DNA of 64,000 nt from JAJRQY01 sp965224435 (GTDB taxonomy: Bacteria > Actinomycetota > Acidimicrobiia > Acidimicrobiales > SZUA-35), in contig OZ245048.1 in assembly GCA_965224435.1 (NCBI GenBank), positions 2,542,001-2,606,000 of the forward strand. Reading direction: 5' to 3'. Under the pieces are notes generated by a model. That model had not been told where the DNA came from. It did no database searches and saw nothing but the letters and a program-made list of their open reading frames with translations. Shown piece after piece: positions 40,046 to 48,910 of this stretch. A program made the position numbers and the translations under genes. Every line of letters begins with the position of its first letter. Within the stretch, counting starts at the first letter, position 1.

Positions 40046-40933
40046 ATGACACAGATCAGGGTGAACGGCATATCGCTTGAGTATGAGTCACGAGGCTCTG
40101 GCGAGGTGGTGCTACTCATCATGGGTCTGGGTGCGCAAATGACCGCTTGGCCCGACGATTTCATCAATGCGATCGTTGGCCGGGGTTTTCGTGTTGTCTG
40201 GTTTGATAACCGCGATGTTGGCTTGAGCAGCAAAATTGATGCTTCAGTCCCATCTGTACCTCGACAGATCGCCTCCCAGCTAGCAGGTCGCAAAAGCAAG
40301 GCCCCTTACGTCCTTGCCGATATGGCCGCTGACACCGTCGCTCTCCTTGATGCCCTCCAAATCGGCAAGGCTCATCTTGTCGGAGTCTCAATGGGTGCCA
40401 TGATCGCCCAAACAATGGCCTTTAGTCACCCAGAGCGCGTCCTGTCCTTGGCTTCGATCATGTCCAACACTGGTGACAAGCGCCACGGTTTGGCTGACGT
40501 TCGCATCCTGCGCAAGCTCCACAATCTGATGGATCCAAGCCCAGCCCAAGCCGTGGAAGGACAAGTCACCTTGTTCAATCTCATCGGCGGACCATTGGTC
40601 AATGATGACGAAGTCCGTCGGGCCGCAACCCTGGCCTTTGAACGCGACTTCGACCGGTCCGGAGTTGACCGCCAACTGGCAGCCGTCGTCGCCAGCCCAG
40701 ATCGAACAAGGAAGCTGGGCAGCGTTCAAGCGCCAACGCTCGTTGTGCACGGACTTGTCGACTCTCTGATTGGCTATTCCGGCGGCATCGCTACTGCTAA
40801 GGCCATCCCAGGCGCCCGGCTCGTCATGTTCCCCGACATGGGTCACGATTTGCCTCGGAGCCTCTGGCCGGAGATGATCGACGCAATCATTGTCAACACT
40901 CAACGCAGCGGAAGCGAACGCGACGCCTCATGA
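40046..40933 (+). CDS. Alpha/beta hydrolase
   Basis: A 295-residue alpha/beta hydrolase with oxyanion-hole region IMGLGAQMTAWP, the sequence VVWFDNRDVGLSSKID, the nucleophile elbow GVSMGAMIAQ (Ser at about residue 117), and the late Asp and His in VHGLVDSL and PDMGHDLP. This pattern fits esterases and haloperoxidase-like hydrolases that are common in Actinobacteria; the substrate is not clear. Its stop overlaps the methyltransferase start (ATGA), which makes a two-gene operon. Confidence 0.9.
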   Translation: MTQIRVNGISLEYESRGSGEVVLLIMGLGAQMTAWPDDFINAIVGRGFRVVWFDNRDVGLSSKIDASVPSVPRQIASQLAGRKSKAPYVLADMAADTVALLDALQIGKAHLVGVSMGAMIAQTMAFSHPERVLSLASIMSNTGDKRHGLADVRILRKLHNLMDPSPAQAVEGQVTLFNLIGGPLVNDDEVRRAATLAFERDFDRSGVDRQLAAVVASPDRTRKLGSVQAPTLVVHGLVDSLIGYSGGIATAKAIPGARLVMFPDMGHDLPRSLWPEMIDAIIVNTQRSGSERDAS

Positions 40934-42024
40934 ACGACAGTCACTCTCAGGACCTCGATCAGCCAGACTCTGATGCAGTCAAGATGTTCAGCTTTTCTGT
41001 CTGGACCTACAAGATGGGAGAACAAGTCGCGTTCACCATCCATCTTGGCGACCGACTAGGCATCTATCGGGCCATGGCCAGCCAAGGTCCGCTGACAACT
41101 GACATGGTGGCCGAGCGGGTTGATTGTGATGAACGCTTCATCCGCGAGTGGCTTCTTGGACAAGCGGCCGCCCGGCTGATTGACCGACACGACGACGGAA
41201 CTTTTGAGCTGACGACGGTTCAAGCCGCGGTTCTGGCTGATGAGGAGGACTCACTCGCCTTTGCTGCAGGCGCCTTCCGCGGCGGTATCGAACCCGATGT
41301 CATCGATCGGATTGCCCAGTCCTTCTCGACCGGCAAGGGATTGACCTATGAAGAGCAGGGGCCAAGTGCCGCGGCCGGGATGGCCAGAATGACGGGGCCC
41401 TGGTCCCGCTTAGGCTTGCAGCGGTTCATCCTGCCAGCCCTTAATGGGGTGATCCCAAAGCTGGAGTCTGGAGCCAAAGTGCTCGACATCGGCTGTGGCG
41501 GCGGCGTCATGCTGACCACCATTGCTGAGGCCTATCCGAATTCGACTTGTGTTGGCTATGACCCATCGGCTTCGGCCATCGACCTCGCCAACGAACGAGC
41601 CACAGAGATGGGGCTGGAGAACTGCTCATTTGTTGTTGACTTTGGCCACCGGATTCCTACTGGTGCCGACATCGACCTTGTCCTGACCTTTGACTGCTTG
41701 CATGACATGCCACGCCCTGACCTCACCGCAAGTGCAGTGCGTCAAGCCCTGGCCGAGGACGGGACATGGCTCATCAAGGACATCCGTTCAACTGGAGATT
41801 TCTCCAAGGATCAACGCAACCCACTTCTGGCCTTGTTCTACGGCTTCTCCATCGCCTCATGCCTGCAGTCAGCAACGTCGGAGCCCGATGGTCTTGGCCT
41901 CGGAACCCTCGGTTTGCATCCCGAGCGGGCGAAAGAACTTGTTACCGACGCCGGGTTCGCTGGCTTCACCACCCTTGACCTGGAGGATGCCGCAAACCTC
42001 TACTACGAGGTCACCGTCAACTAA
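40930..42024 (+). CDS. Class I SAM-dependent methyltransferase with winged-helix N-terminus
   Basis: A 364-residue protein. The N-terminal part (VAFTIHLGDRLGIYRAMASQGPLTTDMVAERVDCDERFIREWL) is a winged helix-like dimerisation domain as in O-methyltransferases. The SAM site is VLDIGCGGGVMLTTIAEAYPNSTCVGYDPS, followed by LVLTFDCLHDMPRP. It resembles the Rv2258c-type methyltransferases, whose substrates are unknown. Translationally coupled to the hydrolase upstream. Confidence 0.9.
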   Translation: MNDSHSQDLDQPDSDAVKMFSFSVWTYKMGEQVAFTIHLGDRLGIYRAMASQGPLTTDMVAERVDCDERFIREWLLGQAAARLIDRHDDGTFELTTVQAAVLADEEDSLAFAAGAFRGGIEPDVIDRIAQSFSTGKGLTYEEQGPSAAAGMARMTGPWSRLGLQRFILPALNGVIPKLESGAKVLDIGCGGGVMLTTIAEAYPNSTCVGYDPSASAIDLANERATEMGLENCSFVVDFGHRIPTGADIDLVLTFDCLHDMPRPDLTASAVRQALAEDGTWLIKDIRSTGDFSKDQRNPLLALFYGFSIASCLQSATSEPDGLGLGTLGLHPERAKELVTDAGFAGFTTLDLEDAANLYYEVTVN

Positions 42025-42154
42025 AGACGGATGCGCATCTACTACTAATACCGAGCCGAGTTGGGAAGAAATCTCGCGCTACGTGGTCATAGGAATGGGT
42101 TCAATCACCCAAACGCGCTACGGTCAGTGTCAGCTTGAACGTTGTGGAGGCAGA

Positions 42155-43168
42155 ATGGCGACCAATTTTTCGATGACGCGCGGCAGAACAGTCGGCGGCA
42201 CAGAACAAGACAGTGCGACAGGGCAAGGCAAAACGTCTGGATTCGGGGCAAAAGCCCGTCGAGTCCTATTGGGTGTGAGCCTGTTCGGAGCTCCGCTCCT
42301 TCTTGGATTGGCCGGTCCGGCCACCGCCCAAGCGACTGACGGCGAATCTTCCCAGGTCTGCGCCAATACATCGTTTGGTGACTTCACCCTGTTGAACCCC
42401 GAGACACCGCGCACGCCAGTGGCGGAAATTGAGCTGCCTGCCGGAGTGGTCACCATCACCGCGGCCCACTCTTGGGATGCTTACCCCAGCAGGGTCGATG
42501 TTGTGCAACTGTCCGAAATCTGGGAAGTTGAGTTCATCGCCGCTGATGGTTCGATCGTTGGCGTTTCCTCTCCAACCGAGGATGTTGAAGACAATGTGGC
42601 CGAGGGTCACTGGAATGGAACGCTAGGAGACACGACGCTGACCGCCCCCGCTGTTGGCCTTCGAGCACATCATCGCCCAGACCTGTACGACGACACGTCC
42701 AAGAACAGTGTGCACGCCAGTGACATCACCGTCTGCTGGCAGGTTGTGGTTCCGGCACCAGAACCACCGACCACTGAGCCACCAGCTACTGTGCCACCAA
42801 CCACGGCTCCCGGTGACGCATGCCCCTTGGGCAGTGACGGCAACCCGATCGAGTCAGACAACCCCAACTGTCCCGTGCCGGTGAGCACCACGGTCCCTTC
42901 AACAACCACGACAGCTCCGCCACCACCTCCAAGCGGCCCAACCACCGAGCTTGCCTGCCCTCTTGGTAGCGACGGCAATCCTATTGACCCATCGGACCCG
43001 GATTGCCCGCAGCCAACAACAACGACGGTCGCTCCCATCGCGACTGCACCACCACCCAAGGGACCAACCTTGCCGGTGACTGGTTCGGAGTCAACCTTGC
43101 TTCTTCTTTCTGGGCTCTGGATGCTTGGCGCTGGCTCTACCATGGTTGCTTATAGTCGGACCCGGTAG
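42155..43168 (+). CDS. LPXTG-type cell-wall-anchored protein
   Basis: A 337-residue secreted protein. It has a signal sequence (RRVLLGVSLFGAPLLLGLAGPATAQA), a beta-rich domain (about 60-200), a Pro/Thr linker that twice repeats CPLGSDGNPI (with a short Asp/Pro-rich end and Cys), and a sorting signal LPVTG plus a hydrophobic helix and basic tail (RTR). A sortase would link it to peptidoglycan. The cysteines in the repeats could form disulfides. I start at the ATG at 42155 because GGAGG lies eight bases ahead; upstream sequence in frame belongs to the methyltransferase region. The role is unknown, perhaps adhesion. Confidence 0.82.
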   Translation: MATNFSMTRGRTVGGTEQDSATGQGKTSGFGAKARRVLLGVSLFGAPLLLGLAGPATAQATDGESSQVCANTSFGDFTLLNPETPRTPVAEIELPAGVVTITAAHSWDAYPSRVDVVQLSEIWEVEFIAADGSIVGVSSPTEDVEDNVAEGHWNGTLGDTTLTAPAVGLRAHHRPDLYDDTSKNSVHASDITVCWQVVVPAPEPPTTEPPATVPPTTAPGDACPLGSDGNPIESDNPNCPVPVSTTVPSTTTTAPPPPPSGPTTELACPLGSDGNPIDPSDPDCPQPTTTTVAPIATAPPPKGPTLPVTGSESTLLLLSGLWMLGAGSTMVAYSRTR

Positions 43169-43210
43169 ACCACAGCATCCAAGCGACCCCCGTAGACAAA
43201 GCGATTGACC

Positions 43211-44857
43211 ATGACGGATTTCAATTTCACCGACCTCTTTCCCCTAGGGGAAGACGCGACCCCCTATCGCCTGATTAGCAAGGAAGGGGTCGAGGAAGTC
43301 ACCCTCGGTGATCATCAGTTCCTCACGGTCACACCCGAAGCAATTCGTCTTCTGACAGCAACAGCAATCAATGACATCTCCCATCTCCTTCGCCCAGGCC
43401 ACCTTCAACAGCTGGCCAACATTCTGGAGGATCCCGAGGCTTCGGCTAACGACAAGTTCGTGGCGACCGAGCTACTGAAGAATGCCAACATTGCTGCCGG
43501 GTTTGTCTTGCCGGGATGTCAAGACACTGGCACAGCTCTGGTCAAGGCAAAGAAGGGGCAATTCGTTCTGACCGAGGGAAACGACAAGGAAGCCATCTCC
43601 CGCGGCATCTATGACACCTACCAGGCCTCAAACCTTCGCTATTCACAGATGGCACCCATCACCATGTGGGAAGAGCAAAACACCAAGACCAACCTCCCGG
43701 CCGAGATCAAGATCGAAGCGGTCCAAGGTCAGTCCTACAAGTTCATGTTCATGACCAAGGGCGGCGGTTCGGCCAACAAGAGCTATCTGTTCCAGGAAAC
43801 GAAGGCCCTTCTGAACCCAACCAGCCTGATGCGATTCCTGGACGAGAAGCTTCGACTGATTGGAACATCAGCCTGCCCTCCCTATCACCTCGGCTTGGTC
43901 ATTGGCGGTACATCGGCTGAGATGGCGGTTGAGACAGCAAAGTTGGCTTCAACCCGGGCTCTGGACTCACTGCCAACGTCAGGATCAGCCTCCGGACACG
44001 CATTCCGCGACGTAGAGATGGAAGCCGAGATACTGGCCTTAACCCAGTCATTCGGGATTGGTGCCCAATTCGGCGGCAAGTATTTCTGCCACGATGTTCG
44101 AGTCATCCGGTTGCCGCGCCATGGAGCATCACTCCCCGTTGGTTTGGCCGTGAGCTGCTCCGCTGATCGTCAGGCTCATGCCAAGATCACCGCCGAAGGC
44201 ATCTTCCTTGAGCAGCTGGAAACTGATCCGGCCAAGTATTTGCCCGAGATCACCGATCGGGACCTGGCTGATGACTTATCAGGCGAGGTTGTTCGTATCG
44301 ACTTGAACGCTCCGATGGATGAGATCCGCTCGACGCTGGCCAAGTATCCAGTCAAGACTCGCCTCGCCCTCAGCGGAACCTTGGTTGTTGGCCGTGATAT
44401 TGCGCACGCCAAAATCAAGGAACGCCTGGACGCAGGCGAAGAAATGCCCCAATACTTGAAAGATCATCCCATCTACTATGCGGGTCCAGCCAAGACCCCA
44501 GAGGGGTATGCGTCCGGCTCCTTTGGGCCAACCACCGCGGGCCGGATGGACAGCTATGTCAGCCAGTTCCAAGCAGCCGGAGGCTCAATGGTCATGCTGG
44601 CCAAGGGGAATCGCAGCCAGCAGGTCACCGACAGTTGTCAACAAAATGGTGGCTTCTATCTTGGCTCCATTGGAGGGCCAGCGGCTCGACTGGCCAAGGA
44701 TTCAATTCGCCATGTCGAGGTGTTGGAGTATCCGGAATTGGGCATGGAAGCAATCTGGAGGATCGAGGTAGAAGACTTCCCCGCCTTCATTGTTGTTGAT
44801 GACAAAGGCAATGACTTCTACGCCGAGACCTCACGCCCCGTTGACCTCAAACTCTGA
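43211..44857 (+). CDS. fumA: Fumarate hydratase, class I
   Basis: A 548-residue two-part class I fumarase, an oxygen-sensitive 4Fe-4S enzyme that interconverts fumarate and malate in the TCA cycle. Visible marks are LPGCQDTGTALV (Fe-S cysteine), a second Cys in GTSACPPYHLGLVIGG and in FAMILY-like AVSCSADRQAH, and the C-terminal GPTTAGRMDSYV (active-site Ser/Thr region). Start taken at ATG 43211; a TTG at 43205 is two codons upstream. Its need for a cluster fits the SUF system in this window. Confidence 0.94.
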   Translation: MTDFNFTDLFPLGEDATPYRLISKEGVEEVTLGDHQFLTVTPEAIRLLTATAINDISHLLRPGHLQQLANILEDPEASANDKFVATELLKNANIAAGFVLPGCQDTGTALVKAKKGQFVLTEGNDKEAISRGIYDTYQASNLRYSQMAPITMWEEQNTKTNLPAEIKIEAVQGQSYKFMFMTKGGGSANKSYLFQETKALLNPTSLMRFLDEKLRLIGTSACPPYHLGLVIGGTSAEMAVETAKLASTRALDSLPTSGSASGHAFRDVEMEAEILALTQSFGIGAQFGGKYFCHDVRVIRLPRHGASLPVGLAVSCSADRQAHAKITAEGIFLEQLETDPAKYLPEITDRDLADDLSGEVVRIDLNAPMDEIRSTLAKYPVKTRLALSGTLVVGRDIAHAKIKERLDAGEEMPQYLKDHPIYYAGPAKTPEGYASGSFGPTTAGRMDSYVSQFQAAGGSMVMLAKGNRSQQVTDSCQQNGGFYLGSIGGPAARLAKDSIRHVEVLEYPELGMEAIWRIEVEDFPAFIVVDDKGNDFYAETSRPVDLKL

Positions 44858-44875
44858 CCGGTAGAGCGACGCCGT

Positions 44876-46240
44876 TCAGATAACAAGCGCTGTGGCCATA
44901 GTCGTTCGGTTTCGACCCCGCTCTTTTGAGTCATAAAGCGCACTATCGGATCGAGCCAGCAAGGCTTGGGGGCCCTCGGAGCGATCCCAAACTGCGACCC
45001 CGGCGGAGAACTTCACATCGGGATGCACTGCGGCCCATTGCTCACGCAAGCGCGAAAGCAGCGGAGCGGCACCATCTGTCTTGCCCCGAAGGACGAGGCA
45101 GAACTCTTCGCCTCCATAGCGTGCAGCGAGATCGGTTCCTCGCACTCCCTGACGGAGAACTGCTCCAAGATCACGGAGGACTTGATCGCCAGCTAGATGG
45201 CCGTTGACATCGTTGTAGATCTTGAAGTGGTCAAGGTCCAGGAGCACAAGGGTGACGTCCAGTTGTTGCCCGAAGGGTTCTGGGCCATCGTTCCAAGTGA
45301 TGTCTTCGGTATCAACACAATGGCTTGCTAGGAACTCATCCAGCCCTCGCCGATTGGCCAACCCGGTTAGGGAATCGGTTTGGCTCAAGGTTTGCAGGTC
45401 AGCAAAGACGCCATCGCGGGCAACGACCGGTCGAAAGATGTCAGCAATGGCAGCCATCTCGGTTTCATCAGGGTTCGTGACGCCGATGAGGGCGAGATGG
45501 ATTGGGCCTCGGCTTGTCTGCCCGAGGTCAAGCCATTCGTCGCCAACCTTTACCACCTTTGCTCGCTCGCCTGCTAACCGCACCTCGGTAGCCCCGGTGA
45601 CCCGACAAATGGTGGGTCCGGCCTCGCTGATTGCTGCCCGGATTGTCGTTGCTCGTGCGGAGACGGCAGCCAGGTAGGCCAGGTCGCTTGATCGTTCAGT
45701 TGCTTTCGCCAATGAGTCCCGGAAATAGACCATCACACTTGCAACCGCGGCCGTTACCGCAGCAAAGTTCAGGGCAAAGGCCAAAGCAAGCTGAGGGTCC
45801 GGTCCGACGAAGAGGGTGCTGACGATCAGGGACGTGTTGGCGCAGATCCAGCCGATGTGTGTCAGGTACTTGCGACGGAAACTAGCGGCGACCATTACTG
45901 GCAGAATTAGCAGTAGATGCAAGCCCCCTTGAGTCCCGCCGGTTCCAATGATGCCAAACCCGATAGAGACACTCCCAGAAACAAGCTGCGCAACGTGGAT
46001 CCAATAAGGCAGCCGGGTTCGGGTCCGCAGGCTAAGCCGAGCCCAAACCGACAGCAGACCGAACACCGCAAAGGCAAAGATCGCGCTGTAGATGGCCTGC
46101 CAATCAAGAGGCAGGCTGTGGGGGAGGAGAATAGTGATCACCGCGACCAGACCCGGCACAATCCGTCGCAGGGAAAGGCCGCTATGCAGCTCTGCTTCGG
46201 CTACCGCTCGTTGCCGAGGGTGATTTCCCTGTGGTCCCAC
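44876..46240 (-). CDS. Membrane diguanylate cyclase (GGDEF)
   Basis: A 454-residue protein with about six N-terminal membrane segments (residues 25-190), a linker domain (about 195-280) and a GGDEF domain. The active site is intact as GGEEF (in LAARYGGEEFCLVLRG), and an inhibitory I-site RxxD (RGTD) sits five residues upstream. It should make cyclic di-GMP and be subject to product inhibition. The membrane part may sense an external signal. It is convergent with the fumarase gene (18 bases). Confidence 0.9.
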   Translation of the reverse strand: MGPQGNHPRQRAVAEAELHSGLSLRRIVPGLVAVITILLPHSLPLDWQAIYSAIFAFAVFGLLSVWARLSLRTRTRLPYWIHVAQLVSGSVSIGFGIIGTGGTQGGLHLLLILPVMVAASFRRKYLTHIGWICANTSLIVSTLFVGPDPQLALAFALNFAAVTAAVASVMVYFRDSLAKATERSSDLAYLAAVSARATTIRAAISEAGPTICRVTGATEVRLAGERAKVVKVGDEWLDLGQTSRGPIHLALIGVTNPDETEMAAIADIFRPVVARDGVFADLQTLSQTDSLTGLANRRGLDEFLASHCVDTEDITWNDGPEPFGQQLDVTLVLLDLDHFKIYNDVNGHLAGDQVLRDLGAVLRQGVRGTDLAARYGGEEFCLVLRGKTDGAAPLLSRLREQWAAVHPDVKFSAGVAVWDRSEGPQALLARSDSALYDSKERGRNRTTMATALVI

Positions 46241-46297
46241 AACCAGTTCTATCGGTTGTCCATGCAGCGACCTGGAGCATTTGTTTGAGGGGTCACG

Positions 46298-46843
46298 CTA
46301 AAGACCCTGGCTCGTCGGTAGTGCCGATCCAAGCAGGTCCCAGGCAGCAATGCCGCAGCCATCGTTGCGCTTGATCTCAACCGACACTGACTGCCCGTCA
46401 ATTTCTCCACTGATGACGGCAATGTCGGGCCCACCAAAGAGCTGGCTGCAGATCTGATCCACAGGCTGACCCCGGGTCAGAAGTGCTTGCACATCGGCTC
46501 CAACCAGTGCTCGACACGCATCATCAGCTGACAAGCCAACATCAGGGGTGATCGTGGCGGTGTCTCCTAGGCAGGAGATCACATAGTCAAGATCAGCGAA
46601 TTCAGGGTGGCTCACGGTGATATTGAGCGTGGCAATTGGAAAGGGGCCAGCACCCAGCGGCTTCTCGTCATCGTGAGCATCTTCGGGCTTGTCATCTTGT
46701 GGCTGATCTAACATCGAGGTTGTCGGTCCATTCTGATCGTCTGGTTGGCCAGCCACCAATTCATCTGCGCTCGAGGCCCCGCAGGCAGCAAGGACCGAAA
46801 CGAGCGAGAGGGCGGCAATAGCGCAAGAGACTTGTTTCTTCAT
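46298..46843 (-). CDS. Lipoprotein with subtilisin-inhibitor-like domain
   Basis: A 181-residue protein. The start at ATG 46843 gives a good lipoprotein signal (MKKQVSCAIAALSLVSVLAAC; the frame opens nine codons earlier). After an acidic linker, a domain of about 100 residues has the pattern of Streptomyces subtilisin inhibitors: Cys, GADVQALLTRGQPVDQIC, LFGGPDIAVISGEIDGQ and RNDGCGIAAWD. It may inhibit serine proteases at the cell surface, perhaps to protect against its own secreted proteases; the reactive-site residues cannot be proven from sequence. Confidence 0.72.
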   Translation of the reverse strand: MKKQVSCAIAALSLVSVLAACGASSADELVAGQPDDQNGPTTSMLDQPQDDKPEDAHDDEKPLGAGPFPIATLNITVSHPEFADLDYVISCLGDTATITPDVGLSADDACRALVGADVQALLTRGQPVDQICSQLFGGPDIAVISGEIDGQSVSVEIKRNDGCGIAAWDLLGSALPTSQGL

Positions 46844-46906
46844 GGCTCCTAGGACGACGACCCGGTGCATTCTGGTTCCCTTAGATATGCGAATGGTCAG
46901 GAAGGC

Positions 46907-48373
46907 CTACACCTCGACCCAGTCCGACTCTGAGTGAGAGTTGAGAACGGAAGCAATACAGCGAGTCAATCTCTCAGCGTAGGCAACATCAATGAACTCG
47001 TTCGGACCGTGGGCATTTGATTCAGGTCCAAGAACACCAGTAATGACGAACTGAGCGTTGGGGAACTTCTGACCCAGCATGCCCATGAAGGGGATGCTCC
47101 CGCCCTCGCCGTACAAGCGCAGGGGCCGAGAAAAGCTCTCCTGGCTGGCATGCTCCAAGGCCGCTTCCAACCATGGCTGCAGATCGGGTGCATTCCAGCC
47201 GGGGCCGCTTTCCGGGCTTCCAAATCTCACTTGGGCTCCGTAGGGAGGGTCCTCGGTGAGCATTCGAGTCATCTCCGCCAGTACTGCTTCTTCATTCGCC
47301 GTTGGCGGCAAGCGCAAGGACAGTTTCAACGAGGTTGAGGGGCGAAGAACATTGCCTGCGTCAGAGGTTGGCGGTAACCCGTCAGCCCCGGTTACGGATA
47401 AGGAGGGCCGCCAAGTTCGATTCAGCAGCATCTCGGTCACATCATCACCAACCGGCATGGCACCCTCTACAAAGGGGATCGACTCCAGTGCAGCCGAGCC
47501 CAGCTCATCGGCAACGGCAGCCATCTCCACTTGCCGATAGTCAGGAATGTCAACATTGGCACCCTCCAACAAGATCTCACCGGTGAGGACATTCTCGATC
47601 CGATTCAACAGCTGACGAATGATCCGGAACGAGGATGGCACCACTCCCCCGGCATCACCTGAGTGCAAACCCTCAGACACAATGTCAACAGTCAAGGTGC
47701 CAGCAACCATCCCTCGTAACGATGTCGTGAGCCACAGGGTGTCAAAGGTTGCGCAACCCGAGTCAAGACAGATGACCAGCGAAACGTCGCCCAGGCGATC
47801 CTTCAGGGCATCGATGTGGGCAGGCAGATCCGGACTGCCGGACTCTTCTGATGCTTCGACCAGCAAGACGCAGCGACTATGACTGCCCCCACTGGCCTGC
47901 ACAGCTTCGATCGCAGTCAGGCTTGCGAACGCGGCGTAGCCATCGTCGGCCCCTCCTCGCCCATAGAGCCGGTCGCCTTGCCGCACCGGCTTCCAGGGGC
48001 CCAGGTCATCGCGCCAACCAATCATCTCGGGCTGCTTATCCAAGTGTCCGTAGAGCAGAACGGTTTGCGCTGTCTGGTCTACTTCACCAGAGCTTGTGTT
48101 CTCCGCAACTCCGAAGGCGGCAATCTCCACCACAATGACCGGCGTGCGACCTTCCAGTTCTTGCACGCTCACGGTCATCCCCTGAACCGGACGGGTCTGG
48201 ATCCAGCTCACGATCTGGTCAACTGCTGATTGGATGTGCCCGTTGGCCACCCAATTTGGGTCAAAACTGGGGGACAGAGCAGGGATTTCGATGTAGTCGC
48301 TGAGTTGCTGGACTATCTCATCGGCCCACACGTCGCCGATCAGTTTGGCGGCATCGTCGCTGGCATAGCTCAT
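46907..48373 (-). CDS. M20-family metallopeptidase
   Basis: A 488-residue zinc dipeptidase of the M20/CNDP-type. Metal-site motifs are visible: LLYGHLDKQPE, GRGGADDGYAAFAS, LLVEASEESGSPDLPAHID (catalytic Glu pair) and the C-terminal GPESNAHGPNEFIDVAYAERLT. A lid domain lies in the middle (about 230-350). It likely hydrolyses dipeptides in the cytoplasm; no signal peptide is present. It is followed on the same strand by the SSI-like lipoprotein gene, but with a gap of over 60 bases. Confidence 0.9.
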   Translation of the reverse strand: MSYASDDAAKLIGDVWADEIVQQLSDYIEIPALSPSFDPNWVANGHIQSAVDQIVSWIQTRPVQGMTVSVQELEGRTPVIVVEIAAFGVAENTSSGEVDQTAQTVLLYGHLDKQPEMIGWRDDLGPWKPVRQGDRLYGRGGADDGYAAFASLTAIEAVQASGGSHSRCVLLVEASEESGSPDLPAHIDALKDRLGDVSLVICLDSGCATFDTLWLTTSLRGMVAGTLTVDIVSEGLHSGDAGGVVPSSFRIIRQLLNRIENVLTGEILLEGANVDIPDYRQVEMAAVADELGSAALESIPFVEGAMPVGDDVTEMLLNRTWRPSLSVTGADGLPPTSDAGNVLRPSTSLKLSLRLPPTANEEAVLAEMTRMLTEDPPYGAQVRFGSPESGPGWNAPDLQPWLEAALEHASQESFSRPLRLYGEGGSIPFMGMLGQKFPNAQFVITGVLGPESNAHGPNEFIDVAYAERLTRCIASVLNSHSESDWVEV

Positions 48374-48448
48374 GACATGTTTCTTTCGTGTGCGGTTCGT
48401 TTTGATGGGTCGATCTTCCTTGACTTGTCTTCCTGGGATTGCTGCTGC

Positions 48449-48910
48449 CTAGGGCAGGGCATTGCAGGCTTCAAGGGCGACAAAGTACTTCTCATAGAAC
48501 TCATCGGTGATCTCTCCCGACAACAAGACGTCCAGACCCTCATCATCGAGACTTGCGGTCAATTCCTTGCCCGCACACCTGGCCGCCACAGGCTTGACTC
48601 CGGTGGCTTCGAGCTGGCGTGAAAGTTCGGCCTCGACATCAGCGGTCAGCCCACAGCCAAACGATGCTCGGAATTGATCAATCTCAAAGGACCGAACCGG
48701 CACCTCACGCTCCAACTCGATCTGGAGCCCATCCAGTCCATAGGTTGAGATGAGATTGTCAACAACGCAGCCTGCCTGGTGAGCAGTGGCGTCAGAGTGA
48801 CTTCGCAGGAAGGCCTCATCGGCCTCCTGACGAGTCAAAGACGATGAGCAACCAGCAACAGCGATGACGACCGCCAGCATGACGGCGACGCCAGATCGGT
48901 AGCTCCCCAC
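48449..48910 (-). CDS. Small hypothetical lipoprotein
   Basis: A 153-residue protein with a lipoprotein signal (VMLAVVIAVAGC). The mature part has five Cys residues (AGCVVD, FGCGL, ARCAG, LEACNA) in a helical-looking region, and no family that I recognise. The GTG start overlaps the stop of the acyl-CoA synthetase gene (TAGTG), so translation is coupled, although no functional link is obvious. Confidence 0.6.
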   Translation of the reverse strand: MGSYRSGVAVMLAVVIAVAGCSSSLTRQEADEAFLRSHSDATAHQAGCVVDNLISTYGLDGLQIELEREVPVRSFEIDQFRASFGCGLTADVEAELSRQLEATGVKPVAARCAGKELTASLDDEGLDVLLSGEITDEFYEKYFVALEACNALP

